A DNA stretch of 64,000 bases from NCBI GenBank assembly GCA_014621425.1, contig JAANBB010000042.1, forward strand, positions 62,001-126,000, given 5' to 3'. The DNA is from Cylindrodendrum hubeiense (taxonomy: Eukaryota > Ascomycota > Sordariomycetes > Hypocreales > Nectriaceae). A program made the translations under genes and the position numbers. This document shows, piece after piece, positions 47,226-58,434 of the stretch (positions within the stretch are counted from its first letter, which is position 1; the number at the start of each line of letters is the position of its first letter). The notes under the pieces are model-generated. The model had not been told where the DNA came from. It saw only the letters and a list, made by a program, of their open reading frames with translations, and did not search any database.

Positions 47226-48352
47226 CGATGAATGCCTTTGCTGTCTAGACCTGGAGGATATCACTTGCTAATGGGGAAGTGATATTGCCAGAAATGGCTG
47301 TTAATATGACTATGTGGCCGATTGACAACCTACCACTGCTTCGGTTGGAATTTACACCGCCCGATCCCTAGCCAGGGCGAGCACACAAGTGAGGCAGACA
47401 ATACAGCCAATACCAATTGAACAGGTATCAACACAACAGGAACAGGAACAAACCCAACTAAAATATGCACTATTTCAATCAACTACACCTACACCAGCAA
47501 TGTCACAGCAACTAGGAGGTATCCTGTATTGTCAGCAAGCTTTATTATTGATCATAATTCAATTGAATCCCATTTAATGTAAATAAGTTGAGGAAGGGGG
47601 AATATCCGGATAGGGGCTTCTGCGACATCTGTGTGATAAACTGCAAGAGAAATATGCGTATGTATTGCTGGGGCTGAGACAGAAAAGATACGTTCGAATC
47701 AATAGCAGGGAAGCCCCAGCCATAACGGCCCTGTGCCCAGTACCCTCTGAGCCCGGCCTCCAAATTGACGGCCCCATCAATACCGTACCTCTAGGACATT
47801 ATAGTCATCATCGCCATGTATCCAATCCAGAATCTATGCCGTCAATTAGCTAGAAGTCAAGAGCACAAGATATCGGGGCGACGGGGCTGGGCTGGGATTC
47901 CCTTGGGCGCACCCCTCCTCCTATTATTAGTTGACGGAAAATGACCCAGTCGCGGACTGGGCCAGGAAAAGGCGATAACTCAGAAGAAGCAAACAGCAAA
48001 TAATCAAGTCGCACAATTCGCTCTTAAAGGCTATCCAGCAGTGCAGCACGTAAGATGGATTCTGTTTTTGGTTTAATTGGCTGTGAACTCTCATAATGTC
48101 TGTAAATTGAGGTTCCTTACTCTGCGTGAGAACGGATCACGTCATTTATGTTCCGCATTCCGTGTCTTCACCCCGCAGCGTGGGCTACCATTAGCGGCCG
48201 ATTAGCTGATAACCACTGGAAATACATCCTCATGTCGGAGAATATTGCACCCTGAGTGAATTTGTCGTCCGCTGGTATTTGCCAAACTCGACCTCATCCG
48301 CAGTTTTTATTGAAGGTCTGCTGTTCACGGGAACGCCAAAGCAGCGCTCATA

Positions 48353-50797
48353 ATGAAGACGCTATCTAACGATGAGCTCGTGGCACTCGCTGGCCAATAC
48401 TTTGCACCAACCGGGTTGTATCAATACACAAAAAGCCTCCCGTTTCTTGGTACACTAAAATGCAATACCGAAACACTCACTGCCGGCCAATGGGCCGAAG
48501 TCATCGTTGAATATACAGTTGGCGCCAGTGGGCTAGCCGATGGAGCTTGGATCAAGGGTACCTTCAAGTTCTACTCAGACTGGGCTCTGTTCCAGACGTC
48601 AGATCCACGACAGGATAATTATGTATCGGCCGAGTACATTCCCGGCCAGCTACACCCTAACCAAACACCTGCTACGGTCCAGTCACTCACAGTCCGGTTT
48701 GATCAAAAAGGCCACGAACGACCTTTCCAGAAAGCCGTCATCATCGATATCGTTGACGGATATATGAACCCTGGAGACAAGATTGTGGTTCGCCTTGGTG
48801 ACAGGCGCTGGGGGGGCCGGGGCACCCGCGTTCAGTCTTTTGTTGAAGAGAAATTCCTAATGAGATGGTACATTGACCCGGTGGGAACCTCAAGGTTCGC
48901 CCCTATCAAGCCAGATATTGCTTTAGCTATCAAGCCTGGAGCAATTGCAAAGGTCAAGGTTATTTCGCCCCGCTTGGTCCGAACGGGAGTGTCTTTCCCG
49001 ATTCACGTTCATACTGAGGATGCTTGGGGAAATGCCACTGCCGACCTTGAGGGATTTCAAACTCGGATCAGTCTTGGAAATAAGGACTCGATACATCCAG
49101 GTTGGGAACATAAATTAGCCTTCCCAACGCGTGGGTGGACGGTAGCGAATGTTACCACATCCCTGCACGCTGATGGCGACTATGTGCTGTCTGTCGCGGT
49201 AGTTGATCGGGATGGAACCATCATCCACACTACTTCAGAGCCCATCACAGTCGATTCATCGCTCCCAGTTCCTCGCGCTCTGTTTGCAGATCTTCATGTG
49301 CACTCTGACGATACGGTGGGGACCAATTCGACGACCTATAACTTTTCATACGCCCACGAAGTGGCTGGGCTCGACGTCGTGGGTTACACGGCGAATGACT
49401 TCAATATCACGGCGGAAAAATGGGACAAGACTCTCGAAATTATCAAAGACGTCAACATCAAAGGAGAGTTTGTTGTGTTTCCCGGCACAGAGTGGTGTGG
49501 CAACTCCGCTGCAGGTGGAGACCACAATGTCGTGTTCTTAGACGATCCCGACATCACCAAGCCTGAGTTTCCTCTTGACAAGCACGGCAATGTTGCTAGA
49601 AGTTTTGAGTGGAACGAAGACGGCCCAGCAGAGTTACAACCCGGCGCATGGCCTCTGGATGAAGTCTACGCAACATATGCCCACGCTCCTGAGAAACACC
49701 TCTTGATCCCTCACGTCGGAGGCCGTCGGTGCAACTTGGCTTGGCATCACCCTAAGCTTGAACGACTGCTCGAAATCGGGAGTGCATGGGGCTTGTTTGA
49801 GTGGCTTCTCCGTGATGCAGTACAAAGGGGATGGAAATTGGGCGTCTCGGCCAACTCGGATGAGCACCGAGGTCGATGCGGAGGAGGTGTGCCGGGAACG
49901 GCTGTGTTCGGCACAAAGGGAGGACTGACAGGCGTTTTTGCTGACAATTTAGAGCGGGCGGATGTTGCAAAGGCACTTCGAGCTCGCAGAACATTTGCCA
50001 CGACTGGAGAGCGTTTGGTTGGCCTTGTTCGTACCAAAGACGGCAAGCTCCAAGGCGACGACGTAACGGCCAAGTTGGATGAGACAGTCACCCTGAGCTA
50101 TCACTTTTACGGGTCATCGGGTTTCTCCTCTGTAGAGGCCTGGGATGCCAGTGGGCAAATCTTCCACCGCAATCTCCAACAGGAGGCAACAGAAGCAACA
50201 CCTACGGCGCCACGAAAGATACGCGTGAAGTGGGGAGGGGCACGCCTCTACGACAGGTATCGAGAAGCTGCCTGGCAGGGGTCCATTCTTGTTTCTGACG
50301 CGAGAATCTCACACGTGCAGCCGTTTGGTGGCGTATTGGACAACCCGGAAGAAGTGGTGGAGTTGAGATCAGAGACTCAAGTCATCTTCAACACGCACAC
50401 GAGTGGTGACTTTGACGGTGTTGACATCTTCTTCAGCCCAACCTCCAAGACACCTCTCACCATCAGCATATCAGGGCTGCTGGGAGGATATGTCAAGGTT
50501 GGCAATGCCCTTGCAGGAAACCCGCATAAGCCGCAGCCGGAGTTCAATTTGATAGCGACTGAAGCCGAAGCCAGCCGTGTTGGTGGGAAGCAGGTCCCAA
50601 TCAAAGGTGGCGCGGAACTATTTGTGTCAATTGAGGTGTTGGCCGATGTCCCGCTTCCAACACGAGTGGAGGGCGACGTCCCTCTCACCCCCAGCGGGCG
50701 CTTCGTTGGACAAAATCAGGCCATCTACTTTGTTGGAAGGGAGTTTAGTGGAGGAAAGGTAATCACGAGTCCAGTATTTATAGAGTATCAAGCTTAG
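48353..50797 (+). CDS. DUF3604 (PHP-like metallohydrolase) protein
   Basis: A single exon of 814 residues. The N-terminal 300 or so residues are beta-rich. The DUF3604 core follows, opening with the metal-binding motif ADLHVHSDD (histidines 315 and 317), later FPGTEWCG, the GGDHNV stretch and the ANSDEHRGR motif (D503, H505). A beta-rich C-terminal part closes the protein. The core is related to the PHP phosphoesterase fold, so metal-dependent hydrolysis of a phosphate or other ester is likely, but the substrate is unknown. The family is common in bacteria and patchy in fungi. The lack of any intron across 2.4 kb fits acquisition from bacteria. No signal peptide is seen. Confidence 0.87.
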   Translation: MKTLSNDELVALAGQYFAPTGLYQYTKSLPFLGTLKCNTETLTAGQWAEVIVEYTVGASGLADGAWIKGTFKFYSDWALFQTSDPRQDNYVSAEYIPGQLHPNQTPATVQSLTVRFDQKGHERPFQKAVIIDIVDGYMNPGDKIVVRLGDRRWGGRGTRVQSFVEEKFLMRWYIDPVGTSRFAPIKPDIALAIKPGAIAKVKVISPRLVRTGVSFPIHVHTEDAWGNATADLEGFQTRISLGNKDSIHPGWEHKLAFPTRGWTVANVTTSLHADGDYVLSVAVVDRDGTIIHTTSEPITVDSSLPVPRALFADLHVHSDDTVGTNSTTYNFSYAHEVAGLDVVGYTANDFNITAEKWDKTLEIIKDVNIKGEFVVFPGTEWCGNSAAGGDHNVVFLDDPDITKPEFPLDKHGNVARSFEWNEDGPAELQPGAWPLDEVYATYAHAPEKHLLIPHVGGRRCNLAWHHPKLERLLEIGSAWGLFEWLLRDAVQRGWKLGVSANSDEHRGRCGGGVPGTAVFGTKGGLTGVFADNLERADVAKALRARRTFATTGERLVGLVRTKDGKLQGDDVTAKLDETVTLSYHFYGSSGFSSVEAWDASGQIFHRNLQQEATEATPTAPRKIRVKWGGARLYDRYREAAWQGSILVSDARISHVQPFGGVLDNPEEVVELRSETQVIFNTHTSGDFDGVDIFFSPTSKTPLTISISGLLGGYVKVGNALAGNPHKPQPEFNLIATEAEASRVGGKQVPIKGGAELFVSIEVLADVPLPTRVEGDVPLTPSGRFVGQNQAIYFVGREFSGGKVITSPVFIEYQA

Positions 50798-51386
50798 CTC
50801 GCCCGCCCTGATGCAGCCGCTCAATCTATCTCCTTCATTCAGGTCCAGAAGATCTCTCTCCCCTACCCCGCTGATGAAAAGGCCCGGCCCTACTGGCTAT
50901 GTCCTCATCGAGATTCGCCCGGCTGTGGGGATAGACTTCGACCAACGTGGTAGTGGCGGAAACATCGGATATAATTGATGATCCTTGGCGTAAGAAACGC
51001 GGTGGCGAGATGCCCACGTTCCCAAACGGGAGTAAATTCGCCGGAACGTTTCCACATCAGCGGGTACACCTTCCACATCGTCCCCATCGCGAAGCATGTC
51101 TCAGACTTCTCGTTCGCCGGACTTGATTGTCCAGGCGCACATGACGACGCCTCCCCCGACCTTGTGTGGGGTTAGCGTGGAGGCATCTAAAATAGGAAAA
51201 TCCGCCCGCGGGATTCGCATTCTCCCTACCGCTTCGCGCTAACGATGCACTACGAGCAACCTATAAAGAGGAGTGTATTATAAGACTCGATCTTGCTGCA
51301 GTAGTATCAAGCATAGTCATCCGTTTCTTCATTGCATCTCACCAGATTAGCCTTTGTTCGGCAATACCCTCAGACTTGGATTCAAA
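50798..51386. promoter_or_regulatory. Intergenic region, promoter of the PhyH dioxygenase gene
   Basis: About 590 bases. The TATA box ctataaagag at 51261-51270 lies about 120 bases before the start codon. No gene is supported; minus-strand frames at 50835-51097 lack motifs. Confidence 0.55.
51261..51270 (+). promoter_or_regulatory. TATA box of the PhyH dioxygenase gene
   Basis: ctataaagag, about 120 bases upstream of the start codon at 51387, with a CA/TC-rich leader after it. Confidence 0.6.
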
Positions 51387-52500
51387 ATGCCACACGCTCA
51401 AGCTGAGCAGCCGACCATCAATGGCGTGCAACTACACGTCAACGACCGTCTCCTTGAGCCGAATGAGGTTGAGCAGATGGTGTCTTCGTACCCTACAGAT
51501 CCCCTTGAGGAGCTCTACAACCGATATATAACCGACGGCTATGTCCTTGTCAGAGGCTTGCTCCCTCGCGAGGATGTTCTGGCTGCGCGCGAAGCATACT
51601 TTACTTCCCTCGCACCAAGTGGGGTCACCAAGCCCGGTACCAAGCTCGTTGAGGGCATCTTCAACGACTCTGCTAGCCCATCCGACTACCCCGGAATTGG
51701 AGCTGGTAGCGTCAAGAATGCGCCTCCAGGCTCAACAGACAAATCCGCTATATTCGTCAGTGCTGCGCTCAAGGCGCACACAGAGCCATGGTATTCCGGC
51801 TCCGAAGATGGCAGCGTCCGCGGCTTCTGCAACCATCCGGCCTTGAAAGAGTTTGTTGCGCGCCTGACTGGCTGGGGTGATGCCACTCTTGCTGTGCGAC
51901 GGACCCTGCTTCGCAACAACACGCCCGGAAACAGAGCAATCGGCGTCCACTACGACCAATCGTTTATGCGATATGGAGAGCCAACCGCATTGACGGCTTG
52001 GGTTCCTATGGGCGATGTGAAGCTTCAAGGTGGCGGACTCATCTACCTACAGGGTGGTGACAAGCTCGGCCAGGACATTGAGGAGGAATTCTCCGCCAAA
52101 GCAAAGGCGGCCGGTATGAGCGACGAAGAAATGCGGTATGCGTTTAACGCCAACATGATGAGCACTGGCTTCTTGGCCGAGGGACCGGCAGACTTTGCGA
52201 GAATGCACGGCAAGAAGTGGCTTGTGAGCGATTACCAGGCTGGAGACGTCGTATTCCACACGCCGCACATGGTATGTTATCCGCATCAGATTCGACTTCA
52301 AATGCTTACCAGGTGAAGATCCATGCGTCTACCATCAACCACGACCCAGAGGGCCGCATCAGACTGGGTACCGACCTGCGCTTTGTAAACTCTGCGCGAC
52401 GCTGGGATACAGTAAGCACGAGAGCACTCAATACCGAAGACCAAGTACTGACATTTTACAGCGATGGGACAAGGACTTCGAGTTCGATGATGGGCTATAA
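51387..52500 (+). CDS. Phytanoyl-CoA dioxygenase (PhyH) family Fe(II)/2-oxoglutarate oxygenase
   Basis: Three exons (51387-52271, 52313-52411, 52462-52500) give 340 residues. The iron-binding facial triad is HxD in GVHYDQSF (H188, D190), with the distal histidine in VKIHAST (H299) immediately after the first intron. The arginine for 2-oxoglutarate lies in the following EGRIRLGTDLRF. The opening DGYVLVRGLLPREDV is typical of the family. These enzymes hydroxylate small molecules; fungal members act in lipid, alkaloid and terpenoid metabolism, among others. Intron 1 is only 41 bases, but retaining it would end the frame before H299. The start at 51387 is preferred over an in-frame ATG at 51354 because of its stronger match to family openings. 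Confidence 0.9.
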
Positions 52501-52644
52501 GAACCAAAAGGGAAAATTAGTGGCGAGATTGTACCAACACAACATGATGACGTTAAGATGCCAGGCATCATCAGCTAGGCTACCACGCTGGGAAGATTGA
52601 CAAGAGTTCAACTTTGGTGGATATATGAGAACATGAATTTGATA

Positions 52645-54731
52645 TTATTTTCTCATTTCAAAGCTATCCATTTCTGCCCACTGTGATTCGAGCATCTTTC
52701 TTAGTGGTTTGGTTTTCCATTTAAGCACTGTGTTGACCTTGTGAAGATACTGAATGGTATGTGTCCTCTCGCATGGATCTCGGATACAATATCCACCTGC
52801 CGGAGAGAAAGGTTAGGCGGTGCCAATCATGATTTTACGGTGTTTGGGGCTTACACAATGAGAGTATGTGAGCAGGGAGGTATAATGCGTTGATTGCGTG
52901 TTCGTTGGACAGAGCCAATCCCATGAGAATTCCCAGATAAGTTGCGATGCGTTGCTGGATTATGAGATTAAATATCAGTAATAGCCAATAAAGGGAAAAG
53001 GTGTTATATCATCTACACTTACTTCTCCGTCATGGCGAAATCTGGCAGCATTATACCCAACATTGGGGCCACCTCTATTACATTCGTGTAGGCAGATGAC
53101 TGCCTTTGCGGCATAGTAATATTGCATAGCAACCACTTTACGCACGTTAGCGAGTAAGAACTCTGAAATGACTTGGGGATAATCTTGCCTGGGATTGATG
53201 CTGCGATGTAGATGGTGGGGAATGGCTTGCCATTCGCCAAATCGGCCGGCTTGCTATATACCGGGTAGAAGGACATCGGTTTAGAGTCATTCCAGCTGGA
53301 AATCTCATGTTCGAGTAGTTTCCAGGCCTCCTTCTGTGGGCCAGTGGCAGCCTGTGATCCGTCCATTGGGAACAACAGCTTGATCAATTTAGCGAAAAGA
53401 TAGACGCTACGGTTTGTGTATGCAGAATCATCGGTCCTCTGAAAAACTGTAGACCGGTCAAAATTCTCCAAGCAAATGTCCACTGGCTTCTTATGCACCA
53501 CGTAGACATAAATAGCCTGCCGAAGGTGAACCCAACTAGCAGCTTCAGCGAGGCCGCCTTGCATGACGAAACGCGCAACTGCTTCGTGATTCAGCAGGTT
53601 TTTAGTCCCACTGAGGTGATGGTAGTTAAAGTCAGCTTCGTTGTCATACTCTTCGTACAATCGCGCAATGACAACCGCAGTCAGGAGCTTTGCGTCCCAA
53701 GTCTCTGGCGGTCTCGCAAAAGCTTCTATTAGGAACTCGATGCATCTATTGTGGTAGTATGTGCTCTCGAAACCCAACGTTGCATCTGAGGATTTAGAAT
53801 CGTAGGCGCTTGCTAGGGCGAGAACACCATTCATGATCATGGGTTCTCGCAGAGCAAGCCGTGGCACTTCCAGGGCAAAGTGACGAGCCTCGTCACACGC
53901 ATCAGACTGCATTCGGTGAAGATTCTCAGCAAAATTTCTTCATGACTCAAAGTGATAGGTCTTACCGAAGGAGCCAACTTTTGTATGTATGTCATGAACA
54001 GGAACGCTTGTCGTTCTGTGAGCCCGCTTCCTTGTTCTGATTGTGAAAGCTGGACACAAGCAACATCCTGGATAACTTGAGGGGATGTGACGATGGAAGA
54101 TGGTGTCCCAACTGGTATACCCTGAATCCATAAGGGCTTTCCAATATCATGGGAAACCGAAGTAACGTCTGTGCTTGAATCTGGCGAGGCCGAGCTTGGA
54201 AATGGTTCGAAAGAGGGTGGTGTAATCTGCGTCGACCCCTGCTGGTTGTGGTTTAACCGAGGAGACGGCACTTCTCTGATCACTTGGGACGGTTGCAACG
54301 GGGAAGCGCCGTTGGAAACCTGTGAAGGTTGGTCTGATGTTGACGGTGCTTGTGAAAACTCGCTACCCACTCCTCGGGGCGTCACGAAAGAGACTATGCC
54401 TCATCAGCGACGTTCTCGGCTATTTGAGCCATTCAGGGCATAACATACTTGACTTAGGAACTTTACCCCACGGCTTTTGACTGGATCCGGACCCCCCATG
54501 CTCCGAACCATGACTGTGTTTGAAGCGGATATCGCTATCGAAACGGCACTCGCGATTAGACTCGATGCAAGCGCCGCACTTGGTCGCGCCGGGCTGTAAA
54601 TGACACTTTCGATGGCGGATCCGGCAGCCGTTACAACACCGTACGCGCTTCATCCAGGGCCTCGTTTCTCGGGCGTTTCTTGCACGGCTTGTGCTCGTCT
54701 TGACAGACTGGGGAATTTGAGGATGAGGCAA
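52645..54731 (-). CDS. Second Zn2Cys6 transcription factor, frame broken before the last two exons
   Basis: Minus-strand exons 54731-54449, 54393-53966 and 53924-53023 are in frame. The zinc cluster is complete (C33-x2-C36-x6-C43-x8-C52-x2-C55-x6-C62), followed by a Gln/Ser/Pro-rich linker and a C-terminal fungal regulator domain (ARHFALEVPRLALREPMIMN onward). Two more exons are well preserved: 52954-52855 (begins QRIATYLGILMGLALSNE) and 52796-52645 (contains YCIRDPC and ends at TAA). These two agree in frame with each other. However, exon 3 ends in phase 2 (gagaa, then gtaagt) while exon 4 starts in phase 0 after ccag, so normal splicing shifts the frame by one base. Without splicing, translation stops at 53019. 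It is divergent from the MFS gene. Either the gene is truncated in this strain, or the assembly lost a G at the acceptor. Confidence 0.85.
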
Positions 54732-55832
54732 AGAATCCCGCGGGGATTTTCTCCCGATTTGGGTCTAGTCCGCATTGTCTGGACCCAATTACGCTTGGCT
54801 CATTTGTGATGCTTGATTTGTGCTGGAGATGTAAAAAGGTGGGTACGTGAATTCAGCACGTGGTTTGCAGATTGTTCATTACCCATCTGCATCGAATTTG
54901 CGTCGTCCAGTAGTTCGTGTGAAGCGCTCAGATCCAACCAAGCCGGGAGCTATGGTCAATGGATTTCCCCACACATGCGTCACTCTTGTCTGAGATGAGA
55001 GAACTACAGGCGCATAAATGTTACATTGCATAAGCAGCGGGTGGGTTGGAGTAAGAACAGTACCAAGACAACACCTCCGAGTATATCCCCGAACAACTGT
55101 CAGGTGTTAAGGAGGCAAAGAACCAAATGCCATTGGCCAACCAATCACAACTATCGTTCGTTTTATCTCAGCACCCAGATCTCGTCGCTGTCTCCCACTA
55201 ACAATCACCCATTTGCTGGTGGAGTGAGAAGGAGGCGGCGAAGCCCTTGACACTATCAACTACGACTTTGTGTTAAGACAGGACGGAGTGGATTGATTGG
55301 ATACGTGGCTGAACAACGACGTACTTCGAATATGAAGGTAAATCTTTCAACACATGACGAATCTGAACCGAAAATTAATACCCCATTCGTACGCCCAGTC
55401 CAAATCCGCTTAGCGACTCGGCCCTCGACGCCCTCCAAATACACGCTTGGTGCAGGGTAGCTCGGAGTAATACTCGGATCATTCTTCGGTTGAGACCAGG
55501 CGAGTCTTCGGATAAGCCTCGGAGTATTCTCGCACTGTTTAAGCTCCAAGTATATACTCACCCAGAACCAGCCTAGTGGTACCTACGATGTCGGCCAAAA
55601 TATTACATGCTTTATGTATCTACCGTGCGTCCACATGTCGTGATCTACCTCAAGCCTTAACAGGGGATGTAGGACCGACACTCCGCGATATCACCTCTTC
55701 GCCCATCTCCACCGGCTATCTGCTCTCCACTGGGCGGGTGACCGATTGGGGTGGGATAGTGTCGTTGGCGAAGGATAGAAATATGTCTGCTGTTCCTTTT
55801 CATCTCTCGTACAATCATCATCACAGACTGTC
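54732..55832. promoter_or_regulatory. Divergent promoter between the second Zn2Cys6 regulator and the MFS gene
   Basis: 1.1 kb between two genes transcribed away from each other. It contains a cluster of CGG triplets (listed separately) and an AT element, tatatactca, at 55551-55560. No gene is supported. Confidence 0.6.
55463..55522. promoter_or_regulatory. Cluster of five CGG half sites
   Basis: CGG triplets start at 55463, 55475, 55487, 55509 and 55520, spaced 12, 12, 22 and 11 bases, close to multiples of a helical turn. The extended word CTCGGAGTA appears twice (55461 and 55518). Zn2Cys6 factors bind CGG half sites, and this cluster lies in the promoter shared with such a factor. Binding is inferred. 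Confidence 0.5.
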
Positions 55833-57412
55833 ATGGCTACTGTAACCACTACTCAGAATGACAGCCGCGTCTCTCCCCTGGAGGCTATCCATCTTCGCCC
55901 ATTGAGCTTTGGCAAGGCCCTCAGTGAGGCCGCAGTGAATCCAGTCGACGACCAGTCTGCTGTGGAAAATGCCATTGTTGACGATGTGCCGCCGCCAAAC
56001 TCCCAATCCCAGGTAGAGAGGTGGAACTACCCAAACGGCAATACTCCAAGACTTGCCTTTGCATTTTTGTCATTTATCATCGCTGGCATGAATGATGCTG
56101 CTATTGGCGTATGAAAACCCTCTCGGTCGTTGACGATGCATCAAGCTAACGTGCCCCAGCCTCTGATCCCATATGTAAGCCATCACCTTTGAATGCTTTG
56201 GCCGTGACACCATCTTATATTTTGACAGCTCGAAACCTACTACGATGTGAGCTACACCATCGTCTCTCTCATCTTCCTCACCCCGTCGGTAGGCTACTCC
56301 ATCGCTGCCTTTACAAATGCCCGCATCCACGTCAAGTATGGCCAACGGGGAATTGCCATCATGGCCCCGATCTGCCACATCATTACCTTTGTCATTCTGG
56401 CTATTCACCCGCCGTACCCCGTCCTGGTCATGTGCAACATGGTGAGCGGCTTCGGCAACGGACTGTCCGACGCGTGTTTCTGTGCGTGGGTTGGCGCCAT
56501 GGACAAGGCCAATACCATCCAGGGCTTCCTGCATGCTTCCTACTCTCTCGGTGCTTTGTTTGCTCCCCTAATTGCCACGTCGATGGTTGTAACTTATGAG
56601 CTGCCGTGGTACACCTACTACTACATCATGGTAACAAGTCCTGCATCATCCAAGCGAAGAGACATGCTAATACTCCATCACTAGGCCGGTATGGCGGTTG
56701 TTGAGCTTGTCGGCCTGAGCATCACCTTCTGGCATAAGACTGGCGCCGTCTACGCGGCTGAACACGTACACGAGTCATCAGGAGCTGGCACAAGAGAGGC
56801 CCTTAAGTCAAAGGTCACATGGTTGGCGTCCGCTTTCTTCTTTGCGTACATTGGCGTCGAAGGTATTTCCCCAGCCTCGCAAGTCTAAGAGGTTTTATCT
56901 AACAATGTGTAGTTGGCCTGGGTGGATGGATCGTAACCTTCATGTTGCGCGTGCGAAAGGCCTCTGCATATGCGTCCGGAGCATCCGTCTCTGGCTTCTG
57001 GGCTGGCCAGGCTCTGGGACGAGCTGTTCTCGGGTTTGTCACCGAGCGTTTTGGCGAGCGGCTATGCATCAGCATTTATCTCGTCCTGTGCATTGGCATT
57101 CAACTTCTGTTCTGGCTTGTTCCCAAGTTTATCGTGTCCGCCGTTGCCGTGGCTTTCCTTGGCTTCTTCTTGGGGCCAATGTTCCCCGGAGCGGTTATGA
57201 TGGCGGCGAAACTCCTCCCCAAGCATATTCACGTGAGTGCTATTGGCTTTGCCATGTCTATGGGAGGTGTCGGCGGAACGATATTTCCATTTGCAATCGG
57301 TGCCATTGCGGCAAGCAAGGGAGTCGCGGTGTTGCAGCCCATCATCCTGGCCCTTATTGTTGTGCTTGGTTTCGTATGGGTGAGTTTTCCCCGTATTCAA
57401 AAGAGGGATTAG
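55833..57412 (+). CDS. MFS transporter (BSC6-like)
   Basis: Five exons (55833-56108, 56160-56174, 56229-56630, 56685-56862, 56913-57412) give 456 residues. Exon 2 is a 15-base micro-exon (Pro-Leu-Ile-Pro-Tyr) that completes the first membrane helix (GMNDAAIG then PLIPY then LETYYDVSY). This matches a fungal MFS branch related to yeast Bsc6-type proteins. About 11 to 12 membrane segments are present, with an MFS-like loop after helix 2. The N-terminal 75 residues are cytosolic. The substrate is unknown. The gene is divergent from the second Zn2Cys6 regulator, a common arrangement for a regulated transporter. Confidence 0.9.
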
Positions 57413-58434
57413 TCGACACGTTTATTGGTCATGTACGGTAGCATCTTGTCTGCATTTTGTCTTGTAGTTAGGGTGTTGCATAAGCCTTCATACGGGATAG
57501 CATCTTCCGTTGACGAGGCTAGGCGGGTCCAGAGTGCGTTGATTTTGCCATGAGAGCGAAGGCTTTCACTGGTCGCTATTGACCTGGGAAGAAGAAGATT
57601 CCGACTCAGAAGTTGTTGCTGTGTGCGACTCCGGAAGTTTCAGCGTTAGAGTGGTGGATTGTCAATTTTACGCGAGCATTGACGAATTAAAACTGGACGA
57701 GAGCCTGGAACTGCAGCCAGCTAGAAAGAAGGGGAGGGCCGTGATGAGAGCAGCGATAGCCTAAGAAACGAATTAAGCCGTCTGGTAATGTCCAATTTTA
57801 GAAGACGGGAAAAGTAACATCCCAGTGACAATGTCTTACGGAACCAGCTTCTCGGCAATCAGTGCGCTCACTAATCCGGGGCCCCCGCAAACCAAGGTCG
57901 ACACTATTTAAAACGCTGCCAGCCCCTCGGGAGAAGGCCGCAGTAGTGAGCACACGCCGGCAAGCGCTTGGTCTCTCGTAGAAGCCGAATTGCGACTCAT
58001 CACGGGTCCCATTCGCCCGGACGGCTCTGCGACGTCTGCGTCCCGCCCTGTCCCAGCCCATGATTCGATCGTGACGAGCCCAAGTCGATCAGCTCCGCCG
58101 CGGCTCGGACAGAAGCCCGACTCTAGCCTCCGCCCCCACAGTCTGGGGGTGGGCCGGCGATGGCCTCAAGCCAATCAACGGCGCGGTTCGGACAAACCTG
58201 CCCTTCCCAGGCGTCCCAGGCGTCGGGTTTCTCGATCCGGCGCCCGCGGTTCGGCAGACAATCCGTACAGAACGGTACGGTGAGGTCGACTGGCTTCGGA
58301 CAGTGGCATGTTCAGTATTTATTCATCGCGGCCCCTGACCACGCAACTTCACGATCAACTGGACTCAACTGGACTCATCTCGGCCCAATTACCCTCTCCT
58401 CACCCATCCCGTAGACACCGCACCACCCGTCAAA
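57413..58434. other. Intergenic region, promoter of the hydroxyacid dehydrogenase gene
   Basis: About 1 kb. A short plus-strand ORF at 57579-57764 encodes an acidic, motif-free peptide and is not called as a gene. The part from 58000 to 58300 is GC-rich with many CGG/CCG triplets. No clear gene is present. Confidence 0.5.

Larger units (their letters stand above)
46341..48352. other. Intergenic region containing tRNA-Leu
   Basis: About 2 kb. It includes tRNA-Leu at 47115-47225 and an orphan minus-strand frame at 46540-46806, both listed separately. The rest, including the promoter of the DUF3604 gene, shows no other element. Confidence 0.5.

Noticed and set aside
57579..57764. 61-codon acidic ORF containing EEEDSDSE, similar to the tail of the STAND protein
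   Set aside because: The similarity is confined to a low-complexity acidic run, and no other STAND sequence is nearby.
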